NCBI RefSeq assembly: GCF_016741935.1
Contig: NZ_JAERRG010000007.1
Coordinates: forward strand, 248,001-312,000
Length of the DNA: 64,000 nucleotides
Reading direction: 5' to 3'
Source of the DNA: Streptomyces endocoffeicus
GTDB taxonomy: Bacteria; Actinomycetota; Actinomycetes; Streptomycetales; Streptomycetaceae
Shown here: one piece after another, positions 51,022 through 59,540 of the stretch
Position numbering within the stretch: position 1 is the first letter of the stretch
How the letters are laid out: each line of letters starts with the position of its first letter
Notes under the pieces: generated by a model
The model's database searches: none
Told to the model about the DNA's origin: nothing
The model's input: the letters and a program-made list of their open reading frames with translations, nothing else
Translations under genes and position numbers: made by a program

Positions 51022-52803
51022 TCAGCCGAGGAGGCCGCCCAGGGCGGCTTCCTCGGCGGCCGGGTCGCTGTAGTTGTACGTGTTGTCCTCCGGGGGCCCG
51101 CCCTCCGGGCCGCCCCCCGACAGGCCGCCGCCGGCGCCGCCCAGCGAGGACGGGCCCGGCGCCGTCGGGGCGAGGGGGTGGCGCGGGGAACGGGGGGTCG
51201 TCCCCAGGCCCGGACGGGGCCGGGATGCGCCGCTGGGGCGACCGGACCTGCCGGACGCCGAATCCGTCGCGCTCGGCACCCCGGACGAGGATGTCGACGC
51301 CGAGGAGTCCGAGGCGGACGGCTCGGGGCGGTGCGACACCCGCTCGCGCGGCGACAGCGCGCCCGCCGTACCACCGCCCGTGCCCACCGTCCCGCGCTGC
51401 CCGCCGCGCGGGCTCTCCGCGGGCTTGCTGGGCAGCGGCGAGCCTGGCAGGTTGTTCGTCGGCATATCGCTCGGCTCCGGCGCCTTCACCACCTCCGAGG
51501 ACCGTACGGCGGCGCCCAGCATCGAGCCCACCAGCAGCGTCAGCCCGGCGACCACCATCGCCATCACGCCGCCGCGGCGCAGCACCCGGCGCCGCAGCTC
51601 CCACAGTTCGGCCCGGGGGCCGAGCCGCCGCCACGCCTCGCCGGCGAGGCGGCCGTCCACCGAGTAGACCGGCGCGCCCGCGATGATCAGCGGGCTCCAG
51701 GCGGCGAGGTAGATGATGTCGGGCGCGTCGTAGACCGGCACCGTACGCCAGCTCACGGTGACGATCAGCGCGGCGGACAGCAGCGCGCCGAACGAGGCGG
51801 CCAGCCGCTGCCACAGCCCGAGCACGGTGAGCACCCCGACCACGATCTGCAGGAACGCCACGGTCAGCCCGGCGCCCACCGGATGCTCCAGCGCCAGGTC
51901 GCGCAGCGGCTCGGCGATCGGCCAGGGGTGCAGCCTGCGCAGCCAGGTGACCATCGAGCCGCGCTCGCCGCCGTCGAAGTAGACGGGGTCGGAGAGCTTG
52001 CCCATCCCGCCGTAGACGGAGATGAAGCCGAGGAAGATGCGCAGCGGGAGCAGGACGACGCCGAGGTTCATCCGGCGCCCGGGGTAGTAGGCGTGGCGTA
52101 CGGACTCGGAGTGGCGGCGCGGGCGCGGAACCGCGGCGCGCCGCGGCTCGTCCCGCTCGCCGTCGTGGGCGCCCGGCCGTCCGGAGGACGCGCCGCGCCG
52201 CTCCGCCCCGGCCGCCCTGGCCACCGCGCTCGCCGCGCTCGCCGTGCCCGCCGTGCCCGCTCCGCGCGGTCCGCCCGGCTCGGCCGGGCCGTTCGCGCCC
52301 GGACGCCGCCGCCCGCCGGACGGCCGGGGCACGCTCTCCGTACGCGGGCTGCGCGGGCCGATGACCGTGGGCGCCGTGTCGTCGTCGAAGGCGATCCGCG
52401 GCAGCACCTGCGTGGCGCCCACGTCCTCGGCGCCCTCGCCCGGCCGGGAACGGCCCAAACCATCGTTCAGGCCATCGGACAGACTGTCGGTCAGACCCTC
52501 GGAGGAGTACCGCACGGCCTGCAACAGCCGGGTCGCCGCGGTGTCCCCGCCGGGGCGGGTGCGGCCGCTCCACACCACGGGCGGCCGACGCCGGCCGGGG
52601 GCCGGGACGCGGGTGAGCCGGGCCGTGTCCGTCAGCGTGTTGCTGACGACCGGGACGCTGAGCTGCACCCGGAAGCTCGGGGCATTGACGGCGACCTGCG
52701 CCGGATCGCATGGCACCTTGGCCATGGTCAGCTGTGGTTCGTCGTCGAATCCCCCCGCGCGTCCCGCCAGGGGCGAAGGCATGCGGGCTTTTCTGGTCTC
52801 CAC
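51022..52803 (-). CDS. DoxX family membrane protein with long disordered tails
   Basis: About 593 aa from GTG 52803 (TTG 52809 and ATG 52782 are alternatives; none has a clear RBS). Residues 1-240 are disordered, Arg/Pro/Gly-rich. The middle DoxX domain has four helices: MNLGVVLLPLRIFLGFISVY, GAGLTVAFLQIVVGVLTVLG, FGALLSAALIVTVSW, IIYLAAWSPLIIAGAP. A fifth helix MAMVVAGLTLLVGSMLGAAV then a Ser/Pro/Gly tail to the C-terminus. DoxX proteins participate in redox or thiol-stress membrane complexes; its role here is unknown. Upstream lies the repeat array 3' of rlmB. Confidence 0.85.
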   Translation of the reverse strand: METRKARMPSPLAGRAGGFDDEPQLTMAKVPCDPAQVAVNAPSFRVQLSVPVVSNTLTDTARLTRVPAPGRRRPPVVWSGRTRPGGDTAATRLLQAVRYSSEGLTDSLSDGLNDGLGRSRPGEGAEDVGATQVLPRIAFDDDTAPTVIGPRSPRTESVPRPSGGRRRPGANGPAEPGGPRGAGTAGTASAASAVARAAGAERRGASSGRPGAHDGERDEPRRAAVPRPRRHSESVRHAYYPGRRMNLGVVLLPLRIFLGFISVYGGMGKLSDPVYFDGGERGSMVTWLRRLHPWPIAEPLRDLALEHPVGAGLTVAFLQIVVGVLTVLGLWQRLAASFGALLSAALIVTVSWRTVPVYDAPDIIYLAAWSPLIIAGAPVYSVDGRLAGEAWRRLGPRAELWELRRRVLRRGGVMAMVVAGLTLLVGSMLGAAVRSSEVVKAPEPSDMPTNNLPGSPLPSKPAESPRGGQRGTVGTGGGTAGALSPRERVSHRPEPSASDSSASTSSSGVPSATDSASGRSGRPSGASRPRPGLGTTPRSPRHPLAPTAPGPSSLGGAGGGLSGGGPEGGPPEDNTYNYSDPAAEEAALGGLLG

Positions 52804-52888
52804 GTCCAACTAACCGAGTGACGGACGGGAAAGACACTGCCGAGGACGTCCCGATCTGTCCGAGGCCCGTCAAGATCATCGGCCGGAT

Positions 52889-53107
52889 GGCACATGACGG
52901 ACCGGCGCAACACCCACGCCCCGGCCCACGCCCGCGCCAGGCCTACCCACGCCCGGCAGCACACCGCCCACGCCCGCACCCGACCCGCCCACGCCCAACG
53001 GCGCACCGCCCATGCCCGTGCCAGACCTGCCCACGCCCGGCGGCGCACCGCCCGCGCCCGTCGGCGCACGCCTCACGCCCGACGGCACACCGCTCACGCC
53101 AGAGAAT
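52889..53107. repeat. 21-bp tandem repeat array downstream of rlmB
   Basis: About nine imperfect copies of a 21-bp unit (minus strand GGCGTGGGCGGTGTGCCGCC-like) follow the rlmB stop. On the minus strand one frame translates to a 7-residue Gly/Val/Pro period (GVGGAPL, GVGGSGA, GVGGVLP), but it starts within the repeats and looks non-coding. Not a CRISPR: units are contiguous with no unique spacers. Confidence 0.85.
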
Positions 53108-54058
53108 TCAGCCCCGGCGGCGTGCCGCCTCGTACAGGACGACGCCCGCCGCCACGCCCGCGTTCAGCGACTCCGCGCCGCCCGGCATCGGAATCCGCAC
53201 CCGCAGATCGCAGGTCTCGCCCACCAGCCGCGACAGCCCCTTGCCCTCGCTGCCGACGACGATCACGACCGGACCGTCCAGCACCTCGAGGTCCTGCAGC
53301 TCGACATCGCCGTCCGCCGCCAGCCCGACCACCGTCAGGCCCGCCTTCTGGTAGGCCTCCAGGGTCCGGGTGAGGTTGGTCGCGCGGGCGACCGGGGTGC
53401 GGGCGGCGGTGCCCGCGGAGGTCTTCCAGGCGCCCGCGGTCATCCCGGCCGCGCGCCGCTCCGGTACGACCACGCCATGGCCACCGAAAGCGGACACCGA
53501 GCGGACCACCGCGCCCAGGTTGCGCGGATCCGTGACGCCGTCGAGGGCGACGATCAGTGGGTCCTCGCCCTCGTCGAAGGCGGCCGCGCTCAGGTCCTCG
53601 GGGTGGGCGTACTCGTACGGCGGGACCTGGAGCACCAGGCCCTGGTGGTTCAGGCCGTTCGTCATCCGGTCCAGCTCGGCCTTGGGCGCCTCCATGAGGT
53701 GGATGCCGCCGCGGTCGGCCGCGAACTTCAGCGCCTCGCGCACCCGGTCGTCGCTGTCGATGAACTGCTGCACATACAGCGTGTTCGCCGGAACGCCCTC
53801 GCGCAGCGCCTCGACCACCGGGTTACGGCCCACCACCAGCTCGTTCGAGCCCTTGCCGCCGCGCCGCGGGACGGGGCGCTTGGCGGCCTGGCGGGTGCGG
53901 GCGTTGGCCATGCGCTGCTTGGCGTGGCCCTTGCGCGCCTCGGCGGGCGGGGTGGGCCCCTTGCCCTCGAGGCCGCGGCGCCGCTTACCGCCGCTGCCGA
54001 CCGTCGCGCCCTTCTTGTTGCTGGTACGGCGGTTCCTGCGCTGGCTGTTGCCGGCCAT
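53108..54058 (-). CDS. rlmB: 23S rRNA (guanosine-2'-O-)-methyltransferase RlmB
   Basis: 316 aa SPOUT methylase from ATG 54058. Lys/Arg-rich N-terminal extension (GNSQRRNRRTSNKKGATVG, about 70 residues) precedes the RNA-binding domain (NELVVGRNPVVEALREGVPA) and catalytic knot: VALDGVTDPRNLGAVVRSVS, GPVVIVVGSEGKGLSRLVGE, IPMPGGAESLNAGVAAGVVL (motifs 1-3). Methylates G2251 (E. coli number) of 23S rRNA. Downstream gene partner of cysS and ispDF in actinobacteria, as here. Confidence 0.95.
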   Translation of the reverse strand: MAGNSQRRNRRTSNKKGATVGSGGKRRRGLEGKGPTPPAEARKGHAKQRMANARTRQAAKRPVPRRGGKGSNELVVGRNPVVEALREGVPANTLYVQQFIDSDDRVREALKFAADRGGIHLMEAPKAELDRMTNGLNHQGLVLQVPPYEYAHPEDLSAAAFDEGEDPLIVALDGVTDPRNLGAVVRSVSAFGGHGVVVPERRAAGMTAGAWKTSAGTAARTPVARATNLTRTLEAYQKAGLTVVGLAADGDVELQDLEVLDGPVVIVVGSEGKGLSRLVGETCDLRVRIPMPGGAESLNAGVAAGVVLYEAARRRG

Positions 54059-54166
54059 GAATGTCACCTGTCTCTTCACTGCTCAGCGCTGCTCGGCAAA
54101 CGGCAACGGAAAAACGTCGAACGCCACACGCGTCTACGGTCGTACGGTCGTATGTACGGTCACAAG

Positions 54167-54194
54167 TGTGCCGCCCGACGCGGCGGGCGGCACA
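54167..54194 (-). terminator. cysS-rlmB intergenic hairpin
   Basis: TGTGCCGCCCG (54167-54177) pairs with CGGGCGGCACA (54184-54194), 11 bases after the cysS stop on the minus strand. Confidence 0.72.
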
Positions 54195-54204
54195 AACAGC
54201 GAGG

Positions 54205-55602
54205 TCAGCGGTTGCCCAGCTCCCAGCGCGGCCCGGACGGGGTGTCCTCGATCACCAGACCCGACTGCTGGAGCTGATCGCGGATCGCGTCCGCCGTCGC
54301 GTAGTCCTTACGGGCCCGCGCGGCCTGCCGCTGCTCCAGGACCAGCCGGACGAGGGAATCGACCACGCCGTGCAGATCCTCACCCCGGTCCGATCCGCCC
54401 GACCAGTGCTCATCGAGCGGATCGAGGCCCAGCACGCCCAGCATGGCCCGCACCTCGGCGAGCCGGGCGACCGCCGCCTCCTTGTCGTCGGCGGTCAGGG
54501 CGGAGTTCCCCTGGCGGACGGTGGTGTGGACGACCGCGAGCGCCTGCGGCACCCCGAGGTCGTCGTCCATCGCCTCGGCGAAGGCGGGCGGCACCTCGGC
54601 GGCGGGCTCGACGTTCCCGGCCTTCTCCACCACGCGCTGGATGAAGCCCTCGATCCGCGCGAACGCGGATTCGGCCTCGCGCAGGGCCTCCTCGCTGTAC
54701 TCGATCATCGACCGGTAGTGCGGGGTGCCCAGGTAGTAGCGGAGCACGATCGGACGCCAGCGCTTGACCATCTCGGAGACCAGCACCGAATTCCCGAGCG
54801 ACTTGCTCATCTTCTCGCCGCTCATGGTCACCCAGGCGTTGTGCGCCCAATAGGCGGCGAAGTCGTCGCCGAACGCCTTGGCCTGCGCGATCTCGTTCTC
54901 ATGGTGCGGGAAGATCAGGTCGACGCCGCCGCCGTGGATGTCGAAGGCTCGCCCCAGGTACTTGTGCGCCATCGCCGAGCACTCCAGGTGCCAGCCGGGA
55001 CGGCCGCGCCCCCACGGGGTCTCCCAGCTGGGCTCCCCCGGCTTCGCCGCCTTCCACATGGCGAAATCGCGCGGGTCGCGCTTGCCGGTCTCGCCCTCGC
55101 CGGAGGGCTGGCGCAGTCCGTCCAGATCCTGGTTGGAGAGCTTCAGATACTCGGGGAACGAGCGCACATCGAAGTAGACATTGCCCTCGGCGGCATATGC
55201 ATGACCCCGGTCGATCAGCTCCCGCATCATCTCGATCATCTCGGGGACGTGACCGGTCGCCCGCGGCTCATAGGTCACGGGCAGGCAGCCGAGGATGTCG
55301 TACGCCTGGTTGAAGGCGCGCTCGTTCTCGTAGCCGATCGCCCACCAGGGGCGCTTCTGCTCCGCCGACTTCGCGATGATCTTGTCGTCGATGTCCGTGA
55401 CATTGCGGATGAACGTCACGTCATAGCCGCGGTGGACGAACCAACGGCGCATGATGTCGAAATTCAGCCCCGACCTGATGTGCCCGATATGCGGGGCAGC
55501 CTGCACGGTCGCGCCGCACAGGTAGATCGAGACGCAGCCCGGCTTGAGCGGGATGAAGTCACGGATCTGCCGGGCGCTGGTGTCGTACAGGCGAATAGTC
55601 AC
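54205..55602 (-). CDS. cysS: Cysteinyl-tRNA synthetase
   Basis: 465 aa class I aaRS, full length. Zn ligand Cys in YLCGATVQAAPHIGHIRSGL (also the HIGH motif), HLECSAMAHKYLGRAFDIHG, LIFPHHENEIAQAKAF (Zn), and GEKMSKSLGNSV (KMSKS). Not the shorter MshC ligase of mycothiol synthesis, because the C-terminal DALR and tRNA-binding helices are present. In a row with ispF and ispD upstream and rlmB downstream on the same strand. Confidence 0.96.
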   Translation of the reverse strand: MTIRLYDTSARQIRDFIPLKPGCVSIYLCGATVQAAPHIGHIRSGLNFDIMRRWFVHRGYDVTFIRNVTDIDDKIIAKSAEQKRPWWAIGYENERAFNQAYDILGCLPVTYEPRATGHVPEMIEMMRELIDRGHAYAAEGNVYFDVRSFPEYLKLSNQDLDGLRQPSGEGETGKRDPRDFAMWKAAKPGEPSWETPWGRGRPGWHLECSAMAHKYLGRAFDIHGGGVDLIFPHHENEIAQAKAFGDDFAAYWAHNAWVTMSGEKMSKSLGNSVLVSEMVKRWRPIVLRYYLGTPHYRSMIEYSEEALREAESAFARIEGFIQRVVEKAGNVEPAAEVPPAFAEAMDDDLGVPQALAVVHTTVRQGNSALTADDKEAAVARLAEVRAMLGVLGLDPLDEHWSGGSDRGEDLHGVVDSLVRLVLEQRQAARARKDYATADAIRDQLQQSGLVIEDTPSGPRWELGNR

Positions 55603-55679
55603 GCATCAAGGGTAGTGGGAAGAGAACGGTGCCCCGCGCCCCTTCCCCTACGGGGACACAGAAGCGTGACACTCGGGAC

Positions 55680-55800
55680 GCGGGTGACACTCCGGACGCA
55701 CCCGCGCGCCGTCCAGAACGCCGGAGCACCGGAGCACCGGAGCACCGACGCCACCGCCGGAGCACCCGCGCCCCCCGCGCCCCCTGCGGACCACCGGTCG
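55680..55800. repeat. CCGGAGCACC tandem repeats between ispF and cysS
   Basis: Three perfect 10-bp copies CCGGAGCACC at 55722-55751 region followed by decayed copies (GACGCCACCG, CCGGAGCACC). About 200 bases between cysS start and ispF stop hold no gene. Confidence 0.75.
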
Positions 55801-55803
55801 TCT

Positions 55804-56295
55804 CTACCGCCGGAACACCAGCGCCGTCGCGATCGCCGCGAGCCCCTCGGCACGGCCGGTCAGCCCCAGCCCGTCCGTGGTGGTACCGGACACCGAGACG
55901 GGGGCGCCCACGGCCGCCGTCAGCGCCTTCGTCGCCTCGTCGCGCCGTTTGCCGATCTTCGGGCGTACGCCGATCACCTGGATCGCCACATTGCCGATCC
56001 CGAAGCCCGCGTCCCGGACGATCCGGGCGGCCTCGGCGAGCAGCGTGGTGCCGGCCGCGCCGGACCACTCGGGGCGGTCGGTGCCGAAGTGGGCGCCGAG
56101 ATCACCGAGACCGGCGGCGGAGAACAGCGCGTCGCAGGCGGCGTGCGCGGCCACATCGCCGTCGGAGTGCCCGGCGAGTCCGTACTCCTCGCCCTCCCAC
56201 AGCAGCCCGGCGCACCACAGCTCACGGCCCTTCTCGAAGGCGTGCACATCCGTGCCGATGCCCACCAGGGGGAGCATCGCCGCGTCAGAAGCCAT
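55804..56295 (-). CDS. ispF: 2-C-methyl-D-erythritol 2,4-cyclodiphosphate synthase
   Basis: 163 aa trimeric MEP-pathway enzyme. Zn site GIGTDVHAFEKGRELWCAGL (Asp/His), LAGHSDGDVAAHAACDALFS (His) and DLGAHFGTD are intact. ATG 56295 overlaps the end of ispD by 11 bases, indicating co-translation. Converts CDP-ME-2-phosphate into MEcPP for isoprenoids. Confidence 0.96.
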   Translation of the reverse strand: MASDAAMLPLVGIGTDVHAFEKGRELWCAGLLWEGEEYGLAGHSDGDVAAHAACDALFSAAGLGDLGAHFGTDRPEWSGAAGTTLLAEAARIVRDAGFGIGNVAIQVIGVRPKIGKRRDEATKALTAAVGAPVSVSGTTTDGLGLTGRAEGLAAIATALVFRR

Positions 56296-57088
56296 CGTTC
56301 GCCCTCCTGCGGGCCAGGACCGCCTCGGCCAGCACCAGGTCCAGCGGGCGGGTCACCTTGAACGCCTCCTCGTGGCCAGGGACGACCACGACTTCGACGC
56401 CGAGCCGCTCCACCATGCCCGCGTCGTCCGTGGCGCCCTCGCCCTCCAGGACGATCTTCTCGTGGGCGGCCACGAGCGTGGCGCGGTCGAACCCCTGGGG
56501 GGTCTGGACGGCGCGCAGCAGCGCGCGCTCGGGAGTGCCGACCACCGGCTCGGGCTCACCGGCCCGCTCCCCGGTGCGCGGCTCGACCTGCTTCACGGTG
56601 TCGGCCAGCGGCAGCGCCGGGACGACGGCGGGCGCCCCGTCCCGTACGGCGGCGACGACCGCGTCCACCGTGTCCACGGGCACCAGCGGCCGCGCCGCGT
56701 CGTGCACCAGCACGGTGGTGACGTTCTCGGGGACGGCGGCCAGCCCCCTGCGCACCGACTCCTGGCGGGTCTCGCCGCCGGGCACGACGACCAGCTCGGT
56801 GGTGTCGCCGAGGCTGCCGCTCAGCGGATACGCGTCCAGCAGCCGCCGCACCTCGTCGGCGCCGTCCGGCGGGGCGACCACGACGACGAGGGAGACGGAG
56901 CGGGATCCGGCCATCGCCCGTACGGCGTGGACGAGCATGGGCGTGCCGCTCAGCGGGCGCAGCGCCTTGGGGGCGCCCGGGCCCAGCCGCACTCCGCGGC
57001 CCGCGGCGGGGATCACGGCGGCGGTGCGGGCGGTGCGGGCGGTTCGCCCGGACGCGCCGTAGCCGCCGTGATCCGGAGTTGCGGACAT
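56285..57088 (-). CDS. ispD: 2-C-methyl-D-erythritol 4-phosphate cytidylyltransferase
   Basis: 267 aa from ATG 57088; upstream extension to 57211 lacks coding character. AAVIPAAGRGVRLGPGAPKA (CTP loop and Lys), VVVPGGETRQESVRRGLAAV, VHDAARPLVPVDTVDAVVAA and ALPLADTVKQVEP are diagnostic. The N-terminal 30 residues are low-complexity Gly/Thr/Ala. Joined to ispF by overlap; probably in the carD-ispD-ispF-cysS-rlmB run. Confidence 0.95.
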   Translation of the reverse strand: MSATPDHGGYGASGRTARTARTAAVIPAAGRGVRLGPGAPKALRPLSGTPMLVHAVRAMAGSRSVSLVVVVAPPDGADEVRRLLDAYPLSGSLGDTTELVVVPGGETRQESVRRGLAAVPENVTTVLVHDAARPLVPVDTVDAVVAAVRDGAPAVVPALPLADTVKQVEPRTGERAGEPEPVVGTPERALLRAVQTPQGFDRATLVAAHEKIVLEGEGATDDAGMVERLGVEVVVVPGHEEAFKVTRPLDLVLAEAVLARRRANDGF

Positions 57089-57485
57089 TGAGTTGGCGTT
57101 CAGGTTTGCTTCCTCAGCCGAGATGGGTATGGCCACAGCGTGCCGGGCGCGATGCCCCGACCGGCCCCTTCCGTGACGACTGGTCGAGCCAGCTGCCCGG
57201 GCCCGGCACACCTATACCGCGCACCGTGCGCGCGGTGGCACATCGGCACCAGGTGCGATGGACCACCAGGTGCGGTGCGATGGACCGGGGGCTCGGAGAT
57301 CGCTCGGGGGATCAAAGGAGATCGCCCAGGGGGTCAATGACGTCCAGGTCAATGACATCGTCCAGGTAGGTCAATGACATCGGGGATCAATGACGTCCGG
57401 CACGTACGCATGCCGCAGCGCCCGGCGACAGACGATTTAGCGGGAATTCACGTCTGAGTCACTCGGGCACCACGGCATTGATTTG
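57089..57485. other. carD-ispD spacer with GTCAATGACGTCC repeats
   Basis: Nearly 400 bases without a gene. Four copies of (G)GTCAATGAC(G/A)TC are at 57333-57393 with spacers of about 18-21 bp, and two copies of GTGCGATGGACC near 57255-57290. These may be slippage arrays like others in the window. Confidence 0.6.
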
Positions 57486-57968
57486 TCAGGACGCGAGAAC
57501 CTCATCGAGCAGGGCCTCGGCCTTGTCCTCGTTGGTGCTCTCGGCGAGGGCGAGCTCGCTCACCAGGATCTGGCGGGCCTTGGCGAGCATGCGCTTCTCA
57601 CCGGCGGAGAGTCCGCGCTCACGCTCTCGGCGCCACAGGTCACGCACGACCTCGGCAACCTTGATCACATCGCCGGAGGCGAGCTTCTCGAGATTTGCCT
57701 TGTAGCGACGGGACCAGTTCGTCGGTTCTTCCGCATACGGTGCACGCAGCACCTCGAAGACCCGATCCAGCCCGTCCTGGCCGACCACATCACGCACACC
57801 GACGAACTCCGCATTGTCCGCCGGCACACGAACCGTCAGGTCACCCTGAGCGACCTTCAGCACCAAGTAGGTCTTGTCCACGCCTTTGATCTGGCGAGTT
57901 TCGATGGCCTCGATCAGCGCGGCCCCGTGATGGGGATAGACCACGGTGTCGCCAACCTTGAACGTCAT
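57486..57968 (-). CDS. carD: CarD family transcriptional regulator
   Basis: 160 aa essential RNA polymerase-binding factor. N-terminal RID Tudor domain MTFKVGDTVVYPHHGAALIE, KTYLVLKVAQGDLTVRVPAD; C-terminal DNA-binding helices with the conserved Trp in AEVVRDLWRRERERGLSAGE, KRMLAKARQILVSELALAES. Stabilises open complexes at rRNA and other promoters. Heads the isoprenoid/cysS gene run; divergent from the 58624 lipoprotein gene across a 655-bp gap. Confidence 0.96.
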   Translation of the reverse strand: MTFKVGDTVVYPHHGAALIEAIETRQIKGVDKTYLVLKVAQGDLTVRVPADNAEFVGVRDVVGQDGLDRVFEVLRAPYAEEPTNWSRRYKANLEKLASGDVIKVAEVVRDLWRRERERGLSAGEKRMLAKARQILVSELALAESTNEDKAEALLDEVLAS

Positions 57969-58623
57969 GTGACAGGTACCCCTTCCGTGGCTATCCAGGG
58001 TAACACGGGAACGCCTTCTTCTGAATGGCGTTTTCGCAGGTCAGGGCATATCTCGGGGCTTGACAAGTGCGGCAGGGACGTGCTGCACGGGGCCTGCGGA
58101 ACCGGGTATTCGCAGGTGGGGGCCGCTGTCCGGGCACCCCGAAACCCACCCGTTACGCGTCGGAAGAAGCCCGGACGAGTGGCCCTACGTCCCGTTTTGC
58201 CGGAGTCCAGTCGATGGACTTCCGCTACTCCGTTCGGATCAGGAGCGAGGGATCCGGCCCCGATTCGCGAATTGATCACAACGATGATCACGCAGAGCGG
58301 ATCAAGTCTGTGATCAATTCTCGGGCATGCATGGATTCCTTACCGATAATCTCCCGCGCGGCCGGCCGAGCCGATATTCGGGACTTCGGGGCGGCGCCGT
58401 ACGGACCGCGTAACGCACGCGGGAAGCGCGCCGGAACCATGTCCGAACCACACCGGAACCACACCGGAACCAGGCCGGAACCACAGCGGAACCGGCAGCG
58501 TACGGGCGTGCCGCCCCGGGGGGCGATCGCCTTGGGGCGGGTCGGGTGCGGGCCGAAGAGGGCGGATCGGTAATCTAAGCGCGCTGATCCAACCTTTACC
58601 TCGTCCTAGGAGATGCCGCCGCC
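57969..58623. other. 655-bp gene-free divergent promoter region with a perfect inverted repeat
   Basis: GAATTGATCACA (58269-58280) and TGTGATCAATTC (58309-58320) are perfect 12-bp arms; another TGATCAC is at 58285. Near 58434-58496 a 12-bp unit CCGGAACCACAC is repeated about four times. A long minus-strand frame (57965-58291) lacks protein-like composition. The carD and lipoprotein promoters must lie here. Confidence 0.55.
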
Positions 58624-59331
58624 GTGAGCAGCAGCCTTCGACGCGGCGCCCTCGCCGCAGCCGCCATCGTGGTCTCGATCGCCCCGCTCTCCGCCTGCGC
58701 GGCGGGGAACGACGCGCAGACGCTGGAGGTCAAGCCCGACAACGCCGCGACGTCCGTCGGGGACATCAAGATCCAGAACGCCACCGTGGTGACCCAGCCG
58801 GACCGCGCGGCCAAGGGCCCGGCCGTCGTCACCGGCCGGATCTTCAACAACGGCAAGAACGACCAGACCGTCAAGGCCATCACCCTCCCCGGCACCAGCG
58901 CTCAGGTGAAGCTCTCGCCGGCCAAGGGCAAGGGCCCGGTCGTGGTCCCGCACGGCGGCTCGGTGGCCTTCGGCGGCGAGGGCAACGCGTCCGCCGTCGT
59001 CAGCGACGGGCGCGAGGCCACCCAGGACGGCAACGCGCAGCGGGTCGTCTTCGACCTGAGCTCGACCGGCGACATCCCGATCACCGCGTTCGTGGTCCCG
59101 GCCAAGAGCTACTTCAAGGGCTGGGGCCCGTCCGAGCTGCCGACCGCCAAGCCGTCGGGCTCGGCGACGCCCAGCGGCAAGCCGAGTGGTACGCCCAATG
59201 GCACCGCCAGTGGTACGCCCAATGGCACCCCGTCCGACACGGCGAGCGGCCAGCCCGGCGGCGAGGAGAGCAGCGGCACCCCGAACGGCATCGCGTCCGG
59301 CGAGCCCAACCCGAACGGCGGCGGTCACTGA
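58624..59331 (+). CDS. Secreted lipoprotein, DUF461/copper-chaperone-like fold
   Basis: 235 aa from GTG 58624 with AGGAGA about 11 bases upstream. Lipobox LSAC: signal RRGALAAAAIVVSIAPLSAC, Cys at 25. The mature domain (VGDIKIQNATVVTQPDRAAK; VTGRIFNNGKNDQTVKAITL; QRVVFDLSSTGDIPITAFVV) resembles PCu(A)C/DUF461 beta-sandwich proteins, but no Met/His copper motif is evident. The C-terminal 65 residues are low complexity (SGTPNGTASGTPNGTPS) from a short in-frame DNA repeat. Convergent with phoP. Confidence 0.85.
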   Translation: MSSSLRRGALAAAAIVVSIAPLSACAAGNDAQTLEVKPDNAATSVGDIKIQNATVVTQPDRAAKGPAVVTGRIFNNGKNDQTVKAITLPGTSAQVKLSPAKGKGPVVVPHGGSVAFGGEGNASAVVSDGREATQDGNAQRVVFDLSSTGDIPITAFVVPAKSYFKGWGPSELPTAKPSGSATPSGKPSGTPNGTASGTPNGTPSDTASGQPGGEESSGTPNGIASGEPNPNGGGH

Positions 59332-59374
59332 GACCCGTCGGCGGGTCTCCGCGGGTCTCAGCGACCCGCCCAGG

Positions 59375-59422
59375 CATGCGCGAGGGCGGCCCTGGAGGTT
59401 TCCAGGGCCGCCCTCGCGCATG
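59375..59422. terminator. Perfect 22-bp hairpin between the lipoprotein gene and phoP
   Basis: CATGCGCGAGGGCGGCCCTG plus GA (59375-59396) is exactly complementary to 59401-59422 around GGTT. Serves both convergent genes. Confidence 0.92.
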
Positions 59423-59446
59423 AGCCGGTCTTCACGGCCGTATGAG

Positions 59447-59540
59447 CCACGGCTCGTATGAGCCGGCCTTACGGCTCGTATGGCCGGTTTTACGGCTCGT
59501 ATGAGCCGGCCTTACGGCTCGGCCGAGCCGGTTTACGGCT
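59447..59540. repeat. 21-22 bp tandem repeat of the phoP 3' end
   Basis: On the + strand TTACGGCTCG recurs at 59469, 59490, 59512 and 59533 (spacing 21, 22, 21) plus a degenerate copy at 59448. TTA at 59533 is the phoP stop TAA; every full copy carries GAGCCGTAA on the minus strand. Confidence 0.92.

Noticed and set aside
52876..53097. 73-codon Gly/Val repeat peptide after rlmB
   Set aside because: Starts within the repeat array without an RBS; most likely repeat DNA that happens to stay open.
52889..53107. CRISPR array
   Set aside because: Units are contiguous 21-bp imperfect repeats without unique spacers and there are no cas genes.
57965..58291. 108-codon minus-strand ORF upstream of carD
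   Set aside because: No RBS, no family, poor codon bias, and it occupies the divergent promoter region.
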